The translations under genes were made by a program, and so were the position numbers. From Aquila chrysaetos chrysaetos (taxonomy: Eukaryota > Chordata > Aves > Accipitriformes > Accipitridae), in contig NC_044009.1 of assembly GCF_900496995.4 (NCBI RefSeq), forward strand, positions 8,340,001 through 8,404,000: DNA of 64,000 nucleotides, read 5' to 3'. Shown here one piece after another: positions 11,075 through 26,000 of this stretch (its first letter is position 1; the number at the start of each line of letters is the position of its first letter). Under the pieces are notes generated by a model. That model did no database searches. It had not been told where the DNA came from and was given only the letters and a program-made list of their open reading frames with translations.

Positions 11075-14000
11075 TTCCAGTGAGGTAGTTTCTTTGTCAC
11101 TATTCTCTAACAGAAGACAGAAAGAAAGAAGTAGTTAGGACACAGGAGAACCACTGTTTCCACTGTAGTAGCAAAAACTTACAAACCAATGGCTATAAAT
11201 ACCTGGTCTGTGGCCCACTCCAGCTGCAGTAAACACACACTACATGCATCAAGGCTTCTGACGTTCTGTTTGGATTAGGAAACAAACACACCAAACTTGT
11301 GTTAGCATTCAGAGCACACCACATGCATGGTTATAGTCCTGCGACCTCGCAGCTCCCCTCCCGACTGTCCATCAAGACAGCGTGCAAGCAGCAGGAGCTC
11401 CTCATGTTCACTGCCTTCCAGAAGGTGTTCTCCCTGGGAACTTCGTTACGTCAAGTCAAAAATAACTCTGCTGGAGAACAATTTAAAGGCTGTTCTGTAC
11501 TATCTACGCTGCAGAGTGGTCCGTGGGTGATACTACACACTTGATAAAATATACGCAGCACAAGGCACATGTCTAGCACCATACTGGTTTGTTCCATGTA
11601 AGGCTGAAGATACTCAGGAGGCACGTTTCAGGGAAATGAGAACTGAGATGGCAACACAATTCTTGGACTGTGCTCCCAGCAGTGCCATCACAAGCAAGAG
11701 AAGGTGAGCAAACACCAGCTTGCTGCAAAAGGGAAGCATAAAGATCCTAGTGTGAAAGGCAGAAATCTCCAAAAGGAACTGGGAAGAGCAAAGCAAAGGA
11801 AGAGACAGCCAGAAGTCAAACCCAGCTCACTGTTTCCTTCTCCACACAGAGAACAGATGAATTGCAGATCTCTATCAGTAGCACCAAACACTGGCTCTAG
11901 TTATCAGGAGAGATTAAATAAGTGAACTTATCTTGCTAATAGTCTAATCTTGCTAATGTATCAGCTCTCACGCTCTCCTTAAATCACTAACATGACCTTT
12001 TACTGTAAGAGTGCCTCTTCTTCCATTAAAGCCCTAGTCTGTCCAGTGTCAGTTATCCAGATTTTGTGCTGCATGATTTGTTGCATTAGTTCCCTTTTTC
12101 CCTTCACAGAGGCCTCCAAACTCAGTAGTCTTAAACATATACCACTGTTCTACCTTAAGTCTTTCTCTTTTTACAGATACCCAGGTGTACAGGGGGACAG
12201 CTAACCATGCTCACATGTACAGCCAGGATTTCCTTTACGTTCCACAACATGGAAGAAATCTGCCTTTTTCACCTCAGCTACTTGTTTCTTTTATTCTCCG
12301 TTAAATAAAAATGGTGCACTACATGCTGCGATAGCGCGCCTCTGATACACTTTGGTATAAAATACAGCAGCTGTTGCGCAGAGCAATCCCTTCTGTTCGC
12401 TGCACATCTGGTCTTAATGCAGCTACAACAACTTGGTAAAAGCCAGAATTATCCTGCAGATTTTCAGACTGCTCATCTTTCCTAAGGGTGGCAGAGAGGC
12501 ATGTGACACAGGATACGGATGAAAACTGGAGGGATCTTTTTCTATTTCTACACGGTAGGATTACGTTCACACTCTCTGCTCCCAAACCAATCCTTTAGAG
12601 AGGAAGCAGAACTGTCTTCGACTCAGTGGATTGGTAGTAAGGGTCTGATCAGTCAAACACATCAGGGATTTGCAGTCATTTAAGCTGGTATTCTGCCAAG
12701 CACTCCTCAGGGTCATCCTTCCGAGACCCTTTGTCATCCTCCTCCTGGGGTATCTACAGGAACTGAATCCCAGCCCCATCAAGGATATCGATCCACCTAA
12801 CACCAAGAACAAACCCTTCTCCACAAAGTGCACCATCAGGGATAAATTCCTCTCTATAATGGGAAAAGCCTGAGTTGCATATGTGGTGGCAGTGCCTTTC
12901 TCGTATCGAGGCTGTCTGGATGAAAGCTGTATATGGGGTAAACTACCTGAATACACTTACTCCTAAAGCAACTGTAGTTTTGCTGCCAGTTTTGTAAATC
13001 CTCCATAATCACCGAGTTTCCTGGTGGTGGTGGGAAGCACTGCATATTGGCAGAAAAGAGCAAGCTCTCAGACATAAATGAAGCAGACATGGAGGATCTA
13101 GATCACAGTAAAACATACCAGAACTCCACTACCACCTCAGCTGCCTTGCTGTAGGTGTTGAAACACCAGCAAGTCAGCTGACAGAAATCACGAGGTTTGC
13201 TAAAGTGGGCTTCCGGGGATTAAATAAAGCTCAAGAATAATCCAGGTGCATTCAAAACAAGAACTTTAATAGCCTACAGATGTATGCAGCGATTTCTGTT
13301 GTACCATCTACCAGAAGGCAGCAAAAATTCAAGCTGTTATGACAGAACACAAGCCTTGCGGGGAGCTGAGCTTCTTTGGTCCTGCATTACATTCTCTCCC
13401 TCTCCAGTTTCCTGTTCTTTTACTTGGTTTTCCTGGTACCATCTAGCAGCAGCTAATAGTTTTGGAAGAGAGGAAGAGGGTATACGTTAATATTCTGACA
13501 TCTTAGTATATAGCCTGTGCACCAGAGGCTTGCAATATGCCTAAGACTTAGACGCAGTCAACCTAAACAAGACCTCCCTTAGTTTTGTGCACAGGTGTTC
13601 TACAAGCATTAAGTGAATACACAAAACGAATTTCCCATTCTCATAGATCTTTTACATTCCTCTCGGGCTCAGCACCAATGGAAAACGGTAGACTGCTGAT
13701 TAGTCTGAACAAAGCCATGTGGTCTTTAGAATCGTATTGGTACACAAACAGCTTTAAGTCATTTTAGGCACTTTTCATTTTAAAGCACTCGACTAAAATG
13801 CTTTTATTGTAAAGATTCACATATTTTGGGCCAAGAGGTTTGCTTTTTATTTGACCCTTTCAGCAGAGAACTAAGTCCAACCAGCTGTGATGTCTGCAAA
13901 GTCTCATCTGAAATGGAGAGATACTGCAAAAACCAACCGAAGCTTCATCAGGCTCAAAATTTTAACAGGGAAAGAACTAGTATTTACATCGGCACATTTT

Positions 14001-17000
14001 CTCTGCCAGGTTATGTGAAGAGACATGAGCCCAAGCTACCAAGTCCAACCTTTAGTGATATCAAAACCTGTTAGGGGCAAGGTCAAATCTATGTTTGTGT
14101 TTCTCTCTACTTGCTGCAGCTTCAGTTAATAAGCATTCAGATTTGGCTTTAAAAGTCAAACATGCAAACTGTTTCTTGCTGATTCATTAAAACCAAGCCT
14201 TCCTCTCGAGGTCTCTGCATCTCTGGAAAACTTATATTCTTAGAATGGAAGAAAATTGGTCAAAGGGACCAATAAGTGCAGTCCCGTGCTCCCCTTAACG
14301 TAAACAACTTAGTTATTTGCAAGTAAGTCACTGCTTACGCTTTGGACTATCAAGCAGCAATTGGGAAGTGTTAAAGAAAAATGTCAGTGCATTACAATTG
14401 GTTATATATATATATGGTTAAATCTGGTTATCGCACTTCAATTTTAAATATGGGCATGCTAAGAGTCTTAAAAAATTAGCAATAAAAATGTTGAAGAAAT
14501 CAACTTTATCAGCTTAAACATGACCCAGCAAAGAGTTTTGCATGTGTCTGGGAGCAGAATCTTACTGCGTGCTTTCAGAGGAAAAATTAGCAGTAAAACT
14601 CAAAAGTCTCTACAAAACACTTGCATATAAAATGTTATCTTCCAAAATTTTGGAAAAGGCATAAGGAATACACTTTGTGAGGTATTCACATCTTCACTGT
14701 AATAGTGCGGAAAAAAAATAATGAAGCTTTCCTTTAGTCAAAAGTATATGCTTAAGTTAAGGGAGGAGTTAAACAGAAAATCTGAGTTTCAGACAGTTTA
14801 GCTGAGCTATGGCTCAGCTTTCAGCTATTTTGGCATCTCCACTTAACTCAGTTTTGCAGCTACCAAAATCTTCCATAGCCCAGTGAGTCTGCATTTGTGC
14901 AGCTTATGGGTTCCAGAGGCACAGGGAACAAAACTACAGGGATGGTGAAAATTCTCTTTGCAGATCACATTTAAGGCTGAGGATATACATTAGGATGTGA
15001 ATTCAGGTGTTTCTTTTGAAATTTGGAGCAACAGTAATCTTCAGCAAGAGAAGTAATTCACCTTCCAAGAGCACAAGCACCATTCTAAGGAAAAAATGCT
15101 GAAATAGTACTATTTCTAAAAATTTTTATGAACTTTTGCCCAGAGATTTGTACACTGCTACAGCTCCTCTATTTTTATATGCTGCAGCTATTAAGAACAG
15201 GATTTGTGGAAGCCTCTACAAAGCTGTCCTTACATGAGGCTGCTAAAATATCACACAACTGAACCACGTCCCTGACCAGGCACTACAACTCAACCCAGGT
15301 GATCGGGTGCCAGAGACAACCGTTTATATCCACACCTTCGAAGGCCAAGAAAACAGAGTGGGTAGGAAGTTGCAATGAGAGCACAAATTAAACAGCAAGC
15401 ACCCCTGAATGCCTTCATGCAGACAAATTTTGCTGTACAGAAAGGAAGACAGAAGTGCGGTTAGAGGCCATGAGCAAGAATAAAGCCCCTTTCTCTCCAC
15501 TGTTTACTCGCTGATGCTGCATTAGACTGCGTCTCCTAGGAGTTGAGAAGGGGGACTGCTGACAGACAGCCCGAGGCACAGCAAGAAAACTATGCAGATT
15601 CAATATTTCAACTGGGCTCCTCCTGGTACCTGCTTCCTCTACGGACTTCTGTATTGCTTCTGCTAGTTCCTGGTCTGCAATCTCCTCTGGCCGCACATCT
15701 TCCCGCCCAGCCCCATAAGCCAGCCGGGCACACTCTGGGAGCTCGCCCTCCGGGAGGAAAGTGGTCTGTGAGCCAGTTGTGCCGATCACTAGTACATTCT
15801 TCTTGAGATCAATCGAACACTGTGAAAGAGCATTGAGACATCAGGGGCCTGCGTAAGAGCCAGTCAGTTCCCGGAGAAAAAGGAGACACAAGGTTAAACA
15901 ATCCATTTCCAATGGGAACAGCTCACAGCAGCTACGCGTGGGCCAAGAGCATCAGCTATAAGCAAAGGGCCCTGTATGACTTCATTTGTAATAAATCATT
16001 CAGCTGGAAAGCTCTGAGCATCTCTGATCTGAGCAAAAAAATTCAGGGAGCAGCCAGATATCCTATAGCTATCCATGATGTACATAGTGTATTGTACTTC
16101 TTTCATAACTGGCTGGAAGGTAATCCACCATCAACTCTCCCCAGAAAAATCCTAATAAATTCACAGGCAAAGGCATTTACGTTGCACTTAGCACCTAACT
16201 TGGAAGAGCCTGTAACTGCTTCAAAAGAGTTTTTGATACCTGATGCCTCTTTAGCATATCCAGTCCTAGAAGCATGTCCATGGGCTGCTCTTCAAGGATT
16301 GAGAAGGAGCACGCCAGGAAATCCCCTTCAATCTGGACCTGAGCTGAAAAACAAGGGAGAGAAGTTACCACCTTGCAACACTGCAGCGCAACAAATCTAC
16401 TTTCTGCTCTTCCATCTCCTGGGAAAAGTCTGCACAAACCTGCTGGGCAAATCTGAAACCAGAGCTCTGACGTACTGTTTTGGTCACAGAAAGTCTAGCC
16501 CTGTGCAAGCTGCAGGGACTACCCAGGCCTGCCTTGGTCTCAAGAAGTTAATTATTTTAAAGGCTGACCTGCTCTAGAGCCTTAAGTACTGCTTATCTAA
16601 CCCTCCAAGCTAGCGGAGCTGCGTACAGCTCATTAGAGCGCAAGCCTAAGAAGCAACAACAGTGAAGAGAATCGATTTTTCAGACAATAAGGACAATCTT
16701 CTCTCATCCAGAAAACCTGCACGAGAGCACAGCCAGCCTTCTCTTCCCAAAGGAGTATGAATCACTCCACTATACTGGAACCCTTCCTGAGCAACTCATA
16801 CTGCCCAACAGTCCCACCCCAAACAGGAAAGATCCTGCTATTTCACATTAGCCCTGTTTTTTGCACCCAGAGTGAACACATCCTGAGCTGAGGACTCTCT
16901 CACCTAAAAATGTTAAGGTAATTCCATTAAAAAAGGATTAAATGAGACAGAAGCCAGACTACTGTGCCCGAGACAAACGAACATATTGCAGATGTACTTT

Positions 17001-20000
17001 TATTTTACTCTGCAGGAGTTTCTAACAATTATAGCATTAAACCAGATACTCCTTGGTGCCAAGATTGCGGGAAATGCAGCCAAACTGCCACTACAGCTGC
17101 CCCAAGAAGAATGGCAGTACTCACCTAAGTGCACTCTGCCAATTATTTTCTGCGTCCCTACACCTTTAGCAATGCCAGCCCACCGCCGATCTACCAGTCT
17201 CATAATGTTGCACCTTTCAGCACAAGCTTGGCTCATGATGGTCATCTGGGCACCTACCAGCAACAGAATTCATGTTAAATCCTGACAGCCATCACAAATT
17301 AAAATTCTCTCCTGGAAGGGCTTAAGATCTTGCACTCAGCAGCCGGGAAACCAACCCGCTTGCATCAGGCAACTGCATCAGGGCATGAAGGCTTCCCGTG
17401 AATCCCACTGCGTTGAATTGACTGTATACACACAAATCAGCACTAACAGTAAAGTACGTATTAGTGTAGAGCTGGAATAACCCCAAGTACTTTCGCTTTA
17501 AGGCTGTGGATGGGAAGCACTGCATTAAAAGCATGTGAAATCCCCCATCTGTAAACTGAGATAAGGCACACATGTGGCAGTGACCCTTCTGGCATCAGAG
17601 CCCCAGAAATTCTCACAGGAGCCTTGATCTGGGGTGTTCAAGGACTCACGTGTGCTGCTTCTCACAAGTTTGCTCTGTTCGCCTTAAACAATGCCCAGGC
17701 TGCTTTCAGGTTTTAATTAGGTGCTTCAAAATCCTGTAATGCAGTGCTTTATTACGGAATTTTTGGGAAAAACTTCTGGAGCATTTACAGTCTCCCTCAG
17801 TGAAGGAGAGTGCAAAGAAAGAGATGAAAATGGGGGCAATTCACCTGAGTCAACAAAGGCTTTCACAGGATGTCCATTGACTTTGCAGTTAATATACAGC
17901 ATCACCACCTGGCCAAAACTCTCGGGGGCCTCTTCCATTGCTATCGTCATATTTTCTTCAATGTTTTGTTGCCTGAATTTATCGGAGAAGAGAGAGAAAA
18001 ATCAGACCTTCCATCAGCCAAACCTTATAAGCATCCCTCCGACTTACAAACAGATCTGGTAATCCCACCCGTTGCAGCTCACCTTACAAACAGCATGTTT
18101 AAAGCACAACAAAGACTGCCTCATTAGCTAAACACAGGCTTCTCGGCAGAGGGATTGCTAGTAATGATCTTGGCTTAATCCAGAGACACCAAGTCACTCC
18201 CCAGCAGCCATGAAGACTGCTCCTTCCAACACCTTGCCTAACTCGCACTCCAGCTTCTGATGACCTTTTCTTTGCAACAGAAATCTGTCACCACACAGTT
18301 AACCTGGAAAACTTGTGAGCAAAAAACCTGCGTATTTATTAGTCACTCTAAAATAAAGCACTGAGGGCACACGATGAAGATGTTGCCAGTAGCTACAATG
18401 CTGGAATCCCACACAGGAGCTGAACATTAAAATCCTCCAATGTTTCCCTGGTATCTTTCCTTTTCCAGGCATAGGAAGGGAGGGAGGGGAGCAAAACGGC
18501 AGCGAGAACACCACCATGAGCACAAGCCCTCGGTGCAAATTCAAGCCTACAGAAGAAACACTCCTCAGGAAGCCCATCACGGCCCCTACAGTCATCTTGG
18601 AAGTGATGGGTATCCGTAGCGACTGCATCCAAAATAGCTTTATCTACCAAAAAGGGAAAAGGGCTTCCAATTTTGATGCCATTTCATTTTTCCTCCTCAG
18701 TAGGGGAAGGGAAAAAACCCCAAGCTCCTCTCTTATCCATCTTCTGTACTGTGGTAGCTTTCCCACAACAAGATGGGTAGACATGGCTTCTTGGTGGGGG
18801 AGGAAAATGGCTAACGGCATCCAAGACCTGGCTCACTTGGGAGCTAAAGAGCTAAAGTACCCTGCTGCCCTACTGCCAGTCTGTCCCGCTTCATATAGTC
18901 GTGAAACAAAGAGCCACACATTGTCCTGCCTTTATTACTTAAGCTTAAATCAGATATGCAGTGGTTAATCTTCAGTTTCAGTTCTCTTGTCAAATCTATT
19001 ATTCTGTTTTCTCTGTGCTCTCTCCACTGGAAGGACAGAGACGTGTCTCAAAAAATACGATGCTTGCAATAGCTTCCAGTCAATCTTTGGCAGAGCGCAT
19101 CTAATTAAGCAAGATGTTCAGAGAAACTAAGTGGGGTGTGAAATCTGGGGACTGCTAGATGCCCAGACTGTTCCCTAACAGCTGCACAGCCTTGGGCACA
19201 TCACCTTTATCTGTCCCCTCATCTATGGAAGAAGGAAAGCGTTCCTGTGCCTCTGAGCAATGTTTTGCTATCTACAAACGTGTATTCTTCTGCATTGCTA
19301 AGTTAAGCATTTATCCAGCACCAACACCTTGTCAGTCATAACGCAAGAATGACTGTTACCACAAATGAATTTTGGTTATGACCAGCTATGAGCCTGTATC
19401 AGAAAGACATTTCATTATTGGGTAAAAAAAACACCAGTCATGTTCTGACTCAAGGATTTCTGACTAAATTTAAGAAATCAAGCCTCAGCCCAATGCAATT
19501 ACATTTGGAAGACAGCAAGATGGAGCGAGTGCTAATGAGCAGAACGTATTTCTTTAGAACATCTCTTCTGACAGAAGTGATGTTCAGAGTCTGGAATTCG
19601 CCAGAGAGGCAAAACAATTAGCAGTACGTGAAACCAAATCTCAAAGGCAGCTGGGAGAAATGACACCACATTGCTGTGCAGAGAGCTCAGCTTAGAGACT
19701 AGCACAGGCCCACCTCTCCAGTTCAAAACACGTCCGAGGCAACCAAGTACCACCTCTCGAGGATCTTGGCTAAGTGCTTTCCACAAGTGCTCTTGCTTCA
19801 GAGTGGACCGGCTTAGACAGCTCTGGGACATCACACGCATGGACAGCGGTGCTGCCACCTCGTGATCTGTGCTTAGCTGGATGCATCTAAAGCATGGGGT
19901 GCGCCTACATGTCGCTGAATCCCAACCTTCCCACATGCAAAGGTGGCTCAGAGCATGGCCCTGCAAGCAAATGTGTGTCTTAAGGGAAGATCTAAACACA

Positions 20001-23000
20001 CTCCTTGCATCCTCCAAGGAAAAAGCACCATGGATGGAAGCACCCTGTGGAAAAAAGAGCCGTGAAGACCTCCAAAGCCTGCAAGTGACTTTGGTTTGCT
20101 ACCTTATGTCTTCTTCTATCTTGGCCTGTGCCTCGAGATCAAAAGGGTCAGCTGAATAGAGTCGGATCCTCTCCTGCTCCCGCCGGGCTCGGTCCTGCTG
20201 TTGCTCCAGCAACACCCTGGTGAATTTCTCTGCAGTGACATGGAGACACAGAAATGCTTTTTACTGGAAATTACTCTTACAAGTCAAGTTCTGGCACAGC
20301 AAACTCTTCTTTTTATGCCAGCATGCTCTCAGGGGTAGACTCAGCAGCACAGGCAAAAAAGGCTTCCTCTGAAGGCAGCAGGGATGGACCTCAAAGGATT
20401 GGTGGCAAACTTGGGAACCCACTGAGATGAAAAGCAACTGGACAGAGCCCTTTCTCCTCGTGTCTGCTACCCAAACTCAGCACAATCAAACTCAATTTCT
20501 TTGCATGTACATTTTTATATGGAAGAAAAATGGAAAAAAACATGAAGACAACAATATTTAAAACAAAGAGCTGCCATTAAAACAGGAATTCATTCTTCTA
20601 CTGCAGCAAGAATTGCCTATGCAATACTTCAAAAAAAAAAAAAGCTGCAAGAACAGCAGATAAATGAGACCCAAAGCAGAAATCCAGACTACAGAACCTG
20701 CACAATTCAAACAAGAAGCTTGAGTGCACATGTATTTTGAAGAAGCTTCAGACAGAGCTAGAAGCGAGATTTCATAGCTCTCAGTGAGATGCCCCATCTA
20801 CAAGAACAGCTTGCAAAATCTATCACGTTTTACACTCAGCAATCCCTGGAAAAATAACAGCCTGTAGATCCAGCAAAGAGCAAACACAAAATTGTAAGAC
20901 ATAAAAAGGCTAACAACAAAACTTGCTTTAAACCCAAGCAACATAGGCAAAGACAGAGACATTATAATCCCTGAAGGTGAATACCTACCACTGAAATCAA
21001 GAGGTCCTGGGTGGGACACCTGCTTCACAAAGTCTAGCCGCATGTTTTAAGGACACAGATTTTAGATCCCCACTTTTTGGATGGCTTCTGTCTAATTTCT
21101 ACTGCTTGGATGTGATCACGTACGTTCCCAAAAGGACTTGGCAATAAATTAAGTTCTGTAAACACAGAAGGTTGTGGGTTTGCTTCCAGAAATGCAGTTC
21201 CCATGAAGAAGCTCTCTGGCTCAAAGGCTGTTGTTATATATTCAGGAAGGCATTGGGTATTTTCTTGTTTGTTTGTTTTTTTTTTAAATTAGGCTTCTGT
21301 ACAGCAGGTGCCTTCTAAAGTGCTTGCCGTGCATCCAGCACAGTCATGTGGCATGTATCTATGCATATATTTGGGCATCAGAGCCAGAGCTGAACTGGAT
21401 CTGTGCCCAAATACTGACACAGTAGCAGTACAGAATGATGAGAGCATAACCAGATCAAACCACTTCCTTCTGACAGCCCACTGCGGCGATTTGGGACTAA
21501 AAACGCACGTCTGATTCAAAGTTTAATGTGCACAACAAGACAAGACAGATCAGCGGATAAGCCAGTTCTGGGTGTCTTGGGCTTAACCTCTCATTTTCTG
21601 TGCCAAGAGCAGCACATCTTCTCAAGGTGATGGGAAAAACTCCTGCACTACGGACGCAGCACTTACGAGAAGTGTGAAGAAGCTTGAGAGCACAAAGGAC
21701 ACGGTTTTAAGTCTGGATATGAACTAAAGTCAGAATTAAAAAATGAAATAAGCTGACAACATCCATGCAAGTTCCTTTCTAGCTTCCTTTGACCGAGAGA
21801 AATCACTAGGATGTAACCTTGAAAGAGGAAAAAAAGTCTTCTGCTAGAAGCTCCTCCTCTTCATTCATTTCCCCAAACTCAACAGGATTTATTTCCTAAC
21901 TAAACATCTTGCAGAGGTTTAGAAGCACATCTTCTGATGCCCAAAATACCACTCTGTTTTCATCCTGAAAGGACACTAGAGTTCAAAGCTTTCATCACAT
22001 GAAGAATGAGGGACCAACATCAGCTACTCACCTGCAGAGGAAGTGAAGGACATGACACTAGGCTTCAACTGTGCTCAAAATAAGTGAACACTTTCAAGAT
22101 TAACAGAAACTTAAACATTTACGACTTATGACATTAGACACTATTTGCTTGTTTCTTTTCCTCTCCCTTTCTGACGTCCACTTCCATAGCAGCTAATCAT
22201 TATGGACAGAGTTGGTTTTATAGTGTACTGCTCTCTACTGAGGTCTCAGTGGGTTCTGGGATGCAGCAAACACAATACCATTACTGAAAAATGTGCATTC
22301 GGAGAGTCTTGGCATAAAAATCGGGAGCTGAACCACTTGTGTTCCCAGAAACTCGACTTATCTGTGCGTCTGATATTTCAAAGTAGGGGATAGAGGATAT
22401 TAAAGAAGGTAAGCAGGAGAAATACGCCCAACTCGCCAGAAACGGTCTTGTTAGAAGGAGAGGTACTCTGCCTTGGGTACTCCCAACTGGCACCTTTTAT
22501 CAGCATCATCAATGAGTTGGCAGTGAACATCCCAGCTAGTTAAAAACCTGTAGCTGCCTTTTATTAGAACTGAGCTCAGACAGACTTAAAACCACCTCCC
22601 GCAGATTAAAACCCCAACTTACCAAGGTCTCCACTGAGCAACGCTTCCGCCAAGGGTGGATTGCGCTCCTTCAGCAGGGACAGCTCGTGGGGATTCGCAA
22701 GCAACATCTCCCGTAGCAGCGCCGGATTGTCCAAACCCTGAGGGAACGAAGGTGCATCGGGAGGTGACGGGCGAAGACGCTGTGCTGGTGGCTGGTGCTG
22801 CTGAGTGGATGTCCCAGGAACTGCGATGCTGCTGAAGTCTATCCTCGGCAGACCTTGAGGGAAAAAGAGGTCAGAGGTGTTGGCACTTCACGTTTACAAT
22901 TCTGCTTGAAAAACACAGTGGAAAAACTGTGGGAAGGATGAGCCGCTCTTAATGCTACAGCATTAGACCGGATTCTGTGAATAGCAATTTGTGTCGGAAG

Positions 23001-26000
23001 CACGGCCATGTACTCAGGTTACTGGGTTAGGAATGCTAGCATGTCTTTACGTAACTGGTCTAGCCTTCTATCTGGCCCATTTTTTTATCCCTTGAAATGC
23101 ACTTACTGAATCGCAGACTAGTTATTTCCAGCTTCACAAATGTGAATACCGCACGGAGAGATCGCAAGGCTAAACCCAGTGTCTCTAAGGCACTTCTGAA
23201 TCTCTCAGATTAAAAAAAAAAAAAGCAGGGGAGAGAAAAAAAAAAAGTAACATTTCTGCAGACCTGCATTGCAGGTACCCATCCTCCAGCTGAGGCAGGA
23301 GGATGAAGACCTCAAGCAATGCTCCCACACCCTTCTCAGCCAGCAGTACCTTCTTTTCCAGCAATATTTTATGATGGGGATTTGCTAGGAATTGCTGCAG
23401 AAGGCAGGACAGAGGAGCAGGGCTCCACTCAGACGTTATCGGAGGAGTCTTTCACACATATGCACGGTTGCTTAACTGGGTTTGTCAAGACATGGCTTCT
23501 CTGGGTATTTGTCACAGCACAGATTCAGAGCATTGATACAGCCTTTTAATGTGTCTGAGCCGCACAGACTGCATATTACTGCGCCATTACTCCAAGTGGG
23601 AAGGGAACCAGCGGTCGTATGAAAATTCACACACCTTTACAAAAACTGCTGTTCTGAACCAGTTACCTTTGTTGCTTTCTCTGTATTTCCCAAAAACAGC
23701 AGTAAAACAGTATTCGCTTTCTCAGAATTAAAAACCCCATTACATAACAAGCCCTTTAGCCAATTTTAAAAGCCCCCAGCCTCATCCCCAGCTGCCCTCC
23801 CTTCCTAAGTATTTTGCCTAGCAAGGTACTAAAGGAGACTGACAAGAGACAGAGTCGGTGTTTGATAAATATTGAGATCTTTGCACGCTCAGAACAGAAG
23901 TTAGCACAAATCCTTTCTCACCTGGGAAACGGATGGAGGGCCGTGGCTCTACGGTCTCCTTCTGTCGCAAAATCACCACGTCCCCGTCTTTCAAGCCATA
24001 GGAGGCCAAAGATCTGTTGTTGTCAGTTAGAGGCCGCTCTGCATAGACTATCTGTTCATGGAGAGAGTGCAATGAAAAACACCACGCGTGACAAAGCAGA
24101 CAACATCTTGCTTTTAATTTTGCTTTTTTTAGGAAAGCGTTCCAGTAAATCCTCTGGACACATCTCAAGCTTCAGAAGGGAAGGTGTGCAATTCTCACCA
24201 CAGGCATGGGCAGGCCCTGCCAAAGCACCTCTACCTCAGGCACAGGAAGACCTCACTCAACCAGTAAGTGGCTGGACAGGAACATGGAGTTGGGCTTACC
24301 GAAACCCAGCAATGGTTTCTTGAAACCCAGCATCTTGGAGAAGGGCTGATCTCTCCTAATTAGTGGCCAAGATTATTAAACAAAAGCAAGCCTTACACCA
24401 GGGCTGTTTGCCACACATTTCCAAAATCCAATCTCTACGATTACACATGTCACGGACGACTTCTACAGCATTACCTGCCCCCAAGTCAGCACCTATTGAC
24501 CAAGGACTGACTGCACATGTGCAGGCAGCATCGATCAGGGTAGATCCATGGATGATCCAGTCCCATATCTATGATCTCTGCCTTTTCCCACAACATGGTT
24601 CCCCAGAATAACCAGTTTTACAGGGACCTCAACAATTAGCTCAGTGATTTCCAGTTTACTTCAGTGATGAAACTTGAAGGTTCAGCACCCAAAGACACCA
24701 CTCCCAAGACTGCAGTCAGTCCATGGCAGGGTATTAACTTCTTTTGACCATAAAACACAGTCACATCATTTTCTATTATGATAATCTGACTTAACAAGGG
24801 TTCCGCAGATTAAACATAAAAACATATTGAGATAAAAATGACTAATCACCACAGGAACATTTCTATTAACATTAGATCTATAATACCTACAAGATGTCCT
24901 AAATTACAGGGAAGCAAGAAAAATAAAACAAAGACATGCTTTACAGGAACAAAAGTTCCCAGAAATGGTATCTGCTAAACTTTAAGGTTTCTGTGCCTCC
25001 ATCGGAGTGCAACGAGACTATGCAGATGGGTTCAACAACCTCCTACCCCTGGCAGGAGTCCAAAGCATGAAGCACTGGAGAACTCGGCCTAAACCCCTCA
25101 GGCATATGATCGAATTTCACGTTTACCACCCTGTCTAGCAAGACCGCGTCTCTCTGGGTCTGGAAAAGGCTGGTTCAGCAGCAACAGGTTTGCCGCAGGT
25201 CAGGACTGGCAGAGCCGCGTGGGAGAAGCTTTTGCAGTCCTTGCATGGATGGGCTATGGCTCTACCCGATGCTATCGCAAGTAGCAGATCCAAAAAGAAG
25301 ATCCAAAAAAACCCCAAACACAATTACTATGCATCTTAAGGTCTGGAAGATGTTACAGACTTTCACTGCTTTACTCCAGCAACTCAGAAATATTACACAG
25401 AATCTCGCTAATGCATTCTAACAGTGGAGATGCATCGTCAGCAGTGGTGCCAAAGTAAGATAAGACAGAAAAAGCAAAAATAACAAGAACCACGTACAAC
25501 AGCAATCAGAGCCATCAGAATTAGAGAAACACACACGATTAGAAACAAGCACGAGCTTCCTACCTTCTCATTAACGACACACTTCACAGCCTCAGCAGTA
25601 TTGCACCAGACTGGGTCCCTTCCAAAGCAAACACAGGTCCGTTTGCAAGCTATATTAAGGCGTGCGGTCTCTACTCTGATGGTTTGCAAGACGTTACTGG
25701 CATAATTAAGGTTAGCTTGTGATGGGAAGAGTCCCAGCACATCCTCTCACGTTACTGGGCGCGTCCCACCCGGCCTAACTCAGTGATGCCGCTGCCCGCA
25801 GAGAAAGCAAGCTTGTAATAAATCCCAGCTGCACGTGCAAATCTTAAATGGCAGTTTCCCTGCGTAGACGCTCTGGAAGAGACAAGTTAATCAGTTTAAG
25901 TGAGGTTTTACCTCTGTCATCTTGCTGGGAATGGATTTGTGAGCATTCAGCCTTAAACACCTCAGACGATGAATTAAGCGCCTGGCTCTCACTCTACATC

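Noticed and set aside
15912-16577. 221-codon plus-strand frame in DDI2 introns
   Set aside because: It is antisense to DDI2 exon 7 and its flanks, has no recognisable family, no promoter and no splice support. Chance is the simplest explanation, though its length is somewhat unusual.
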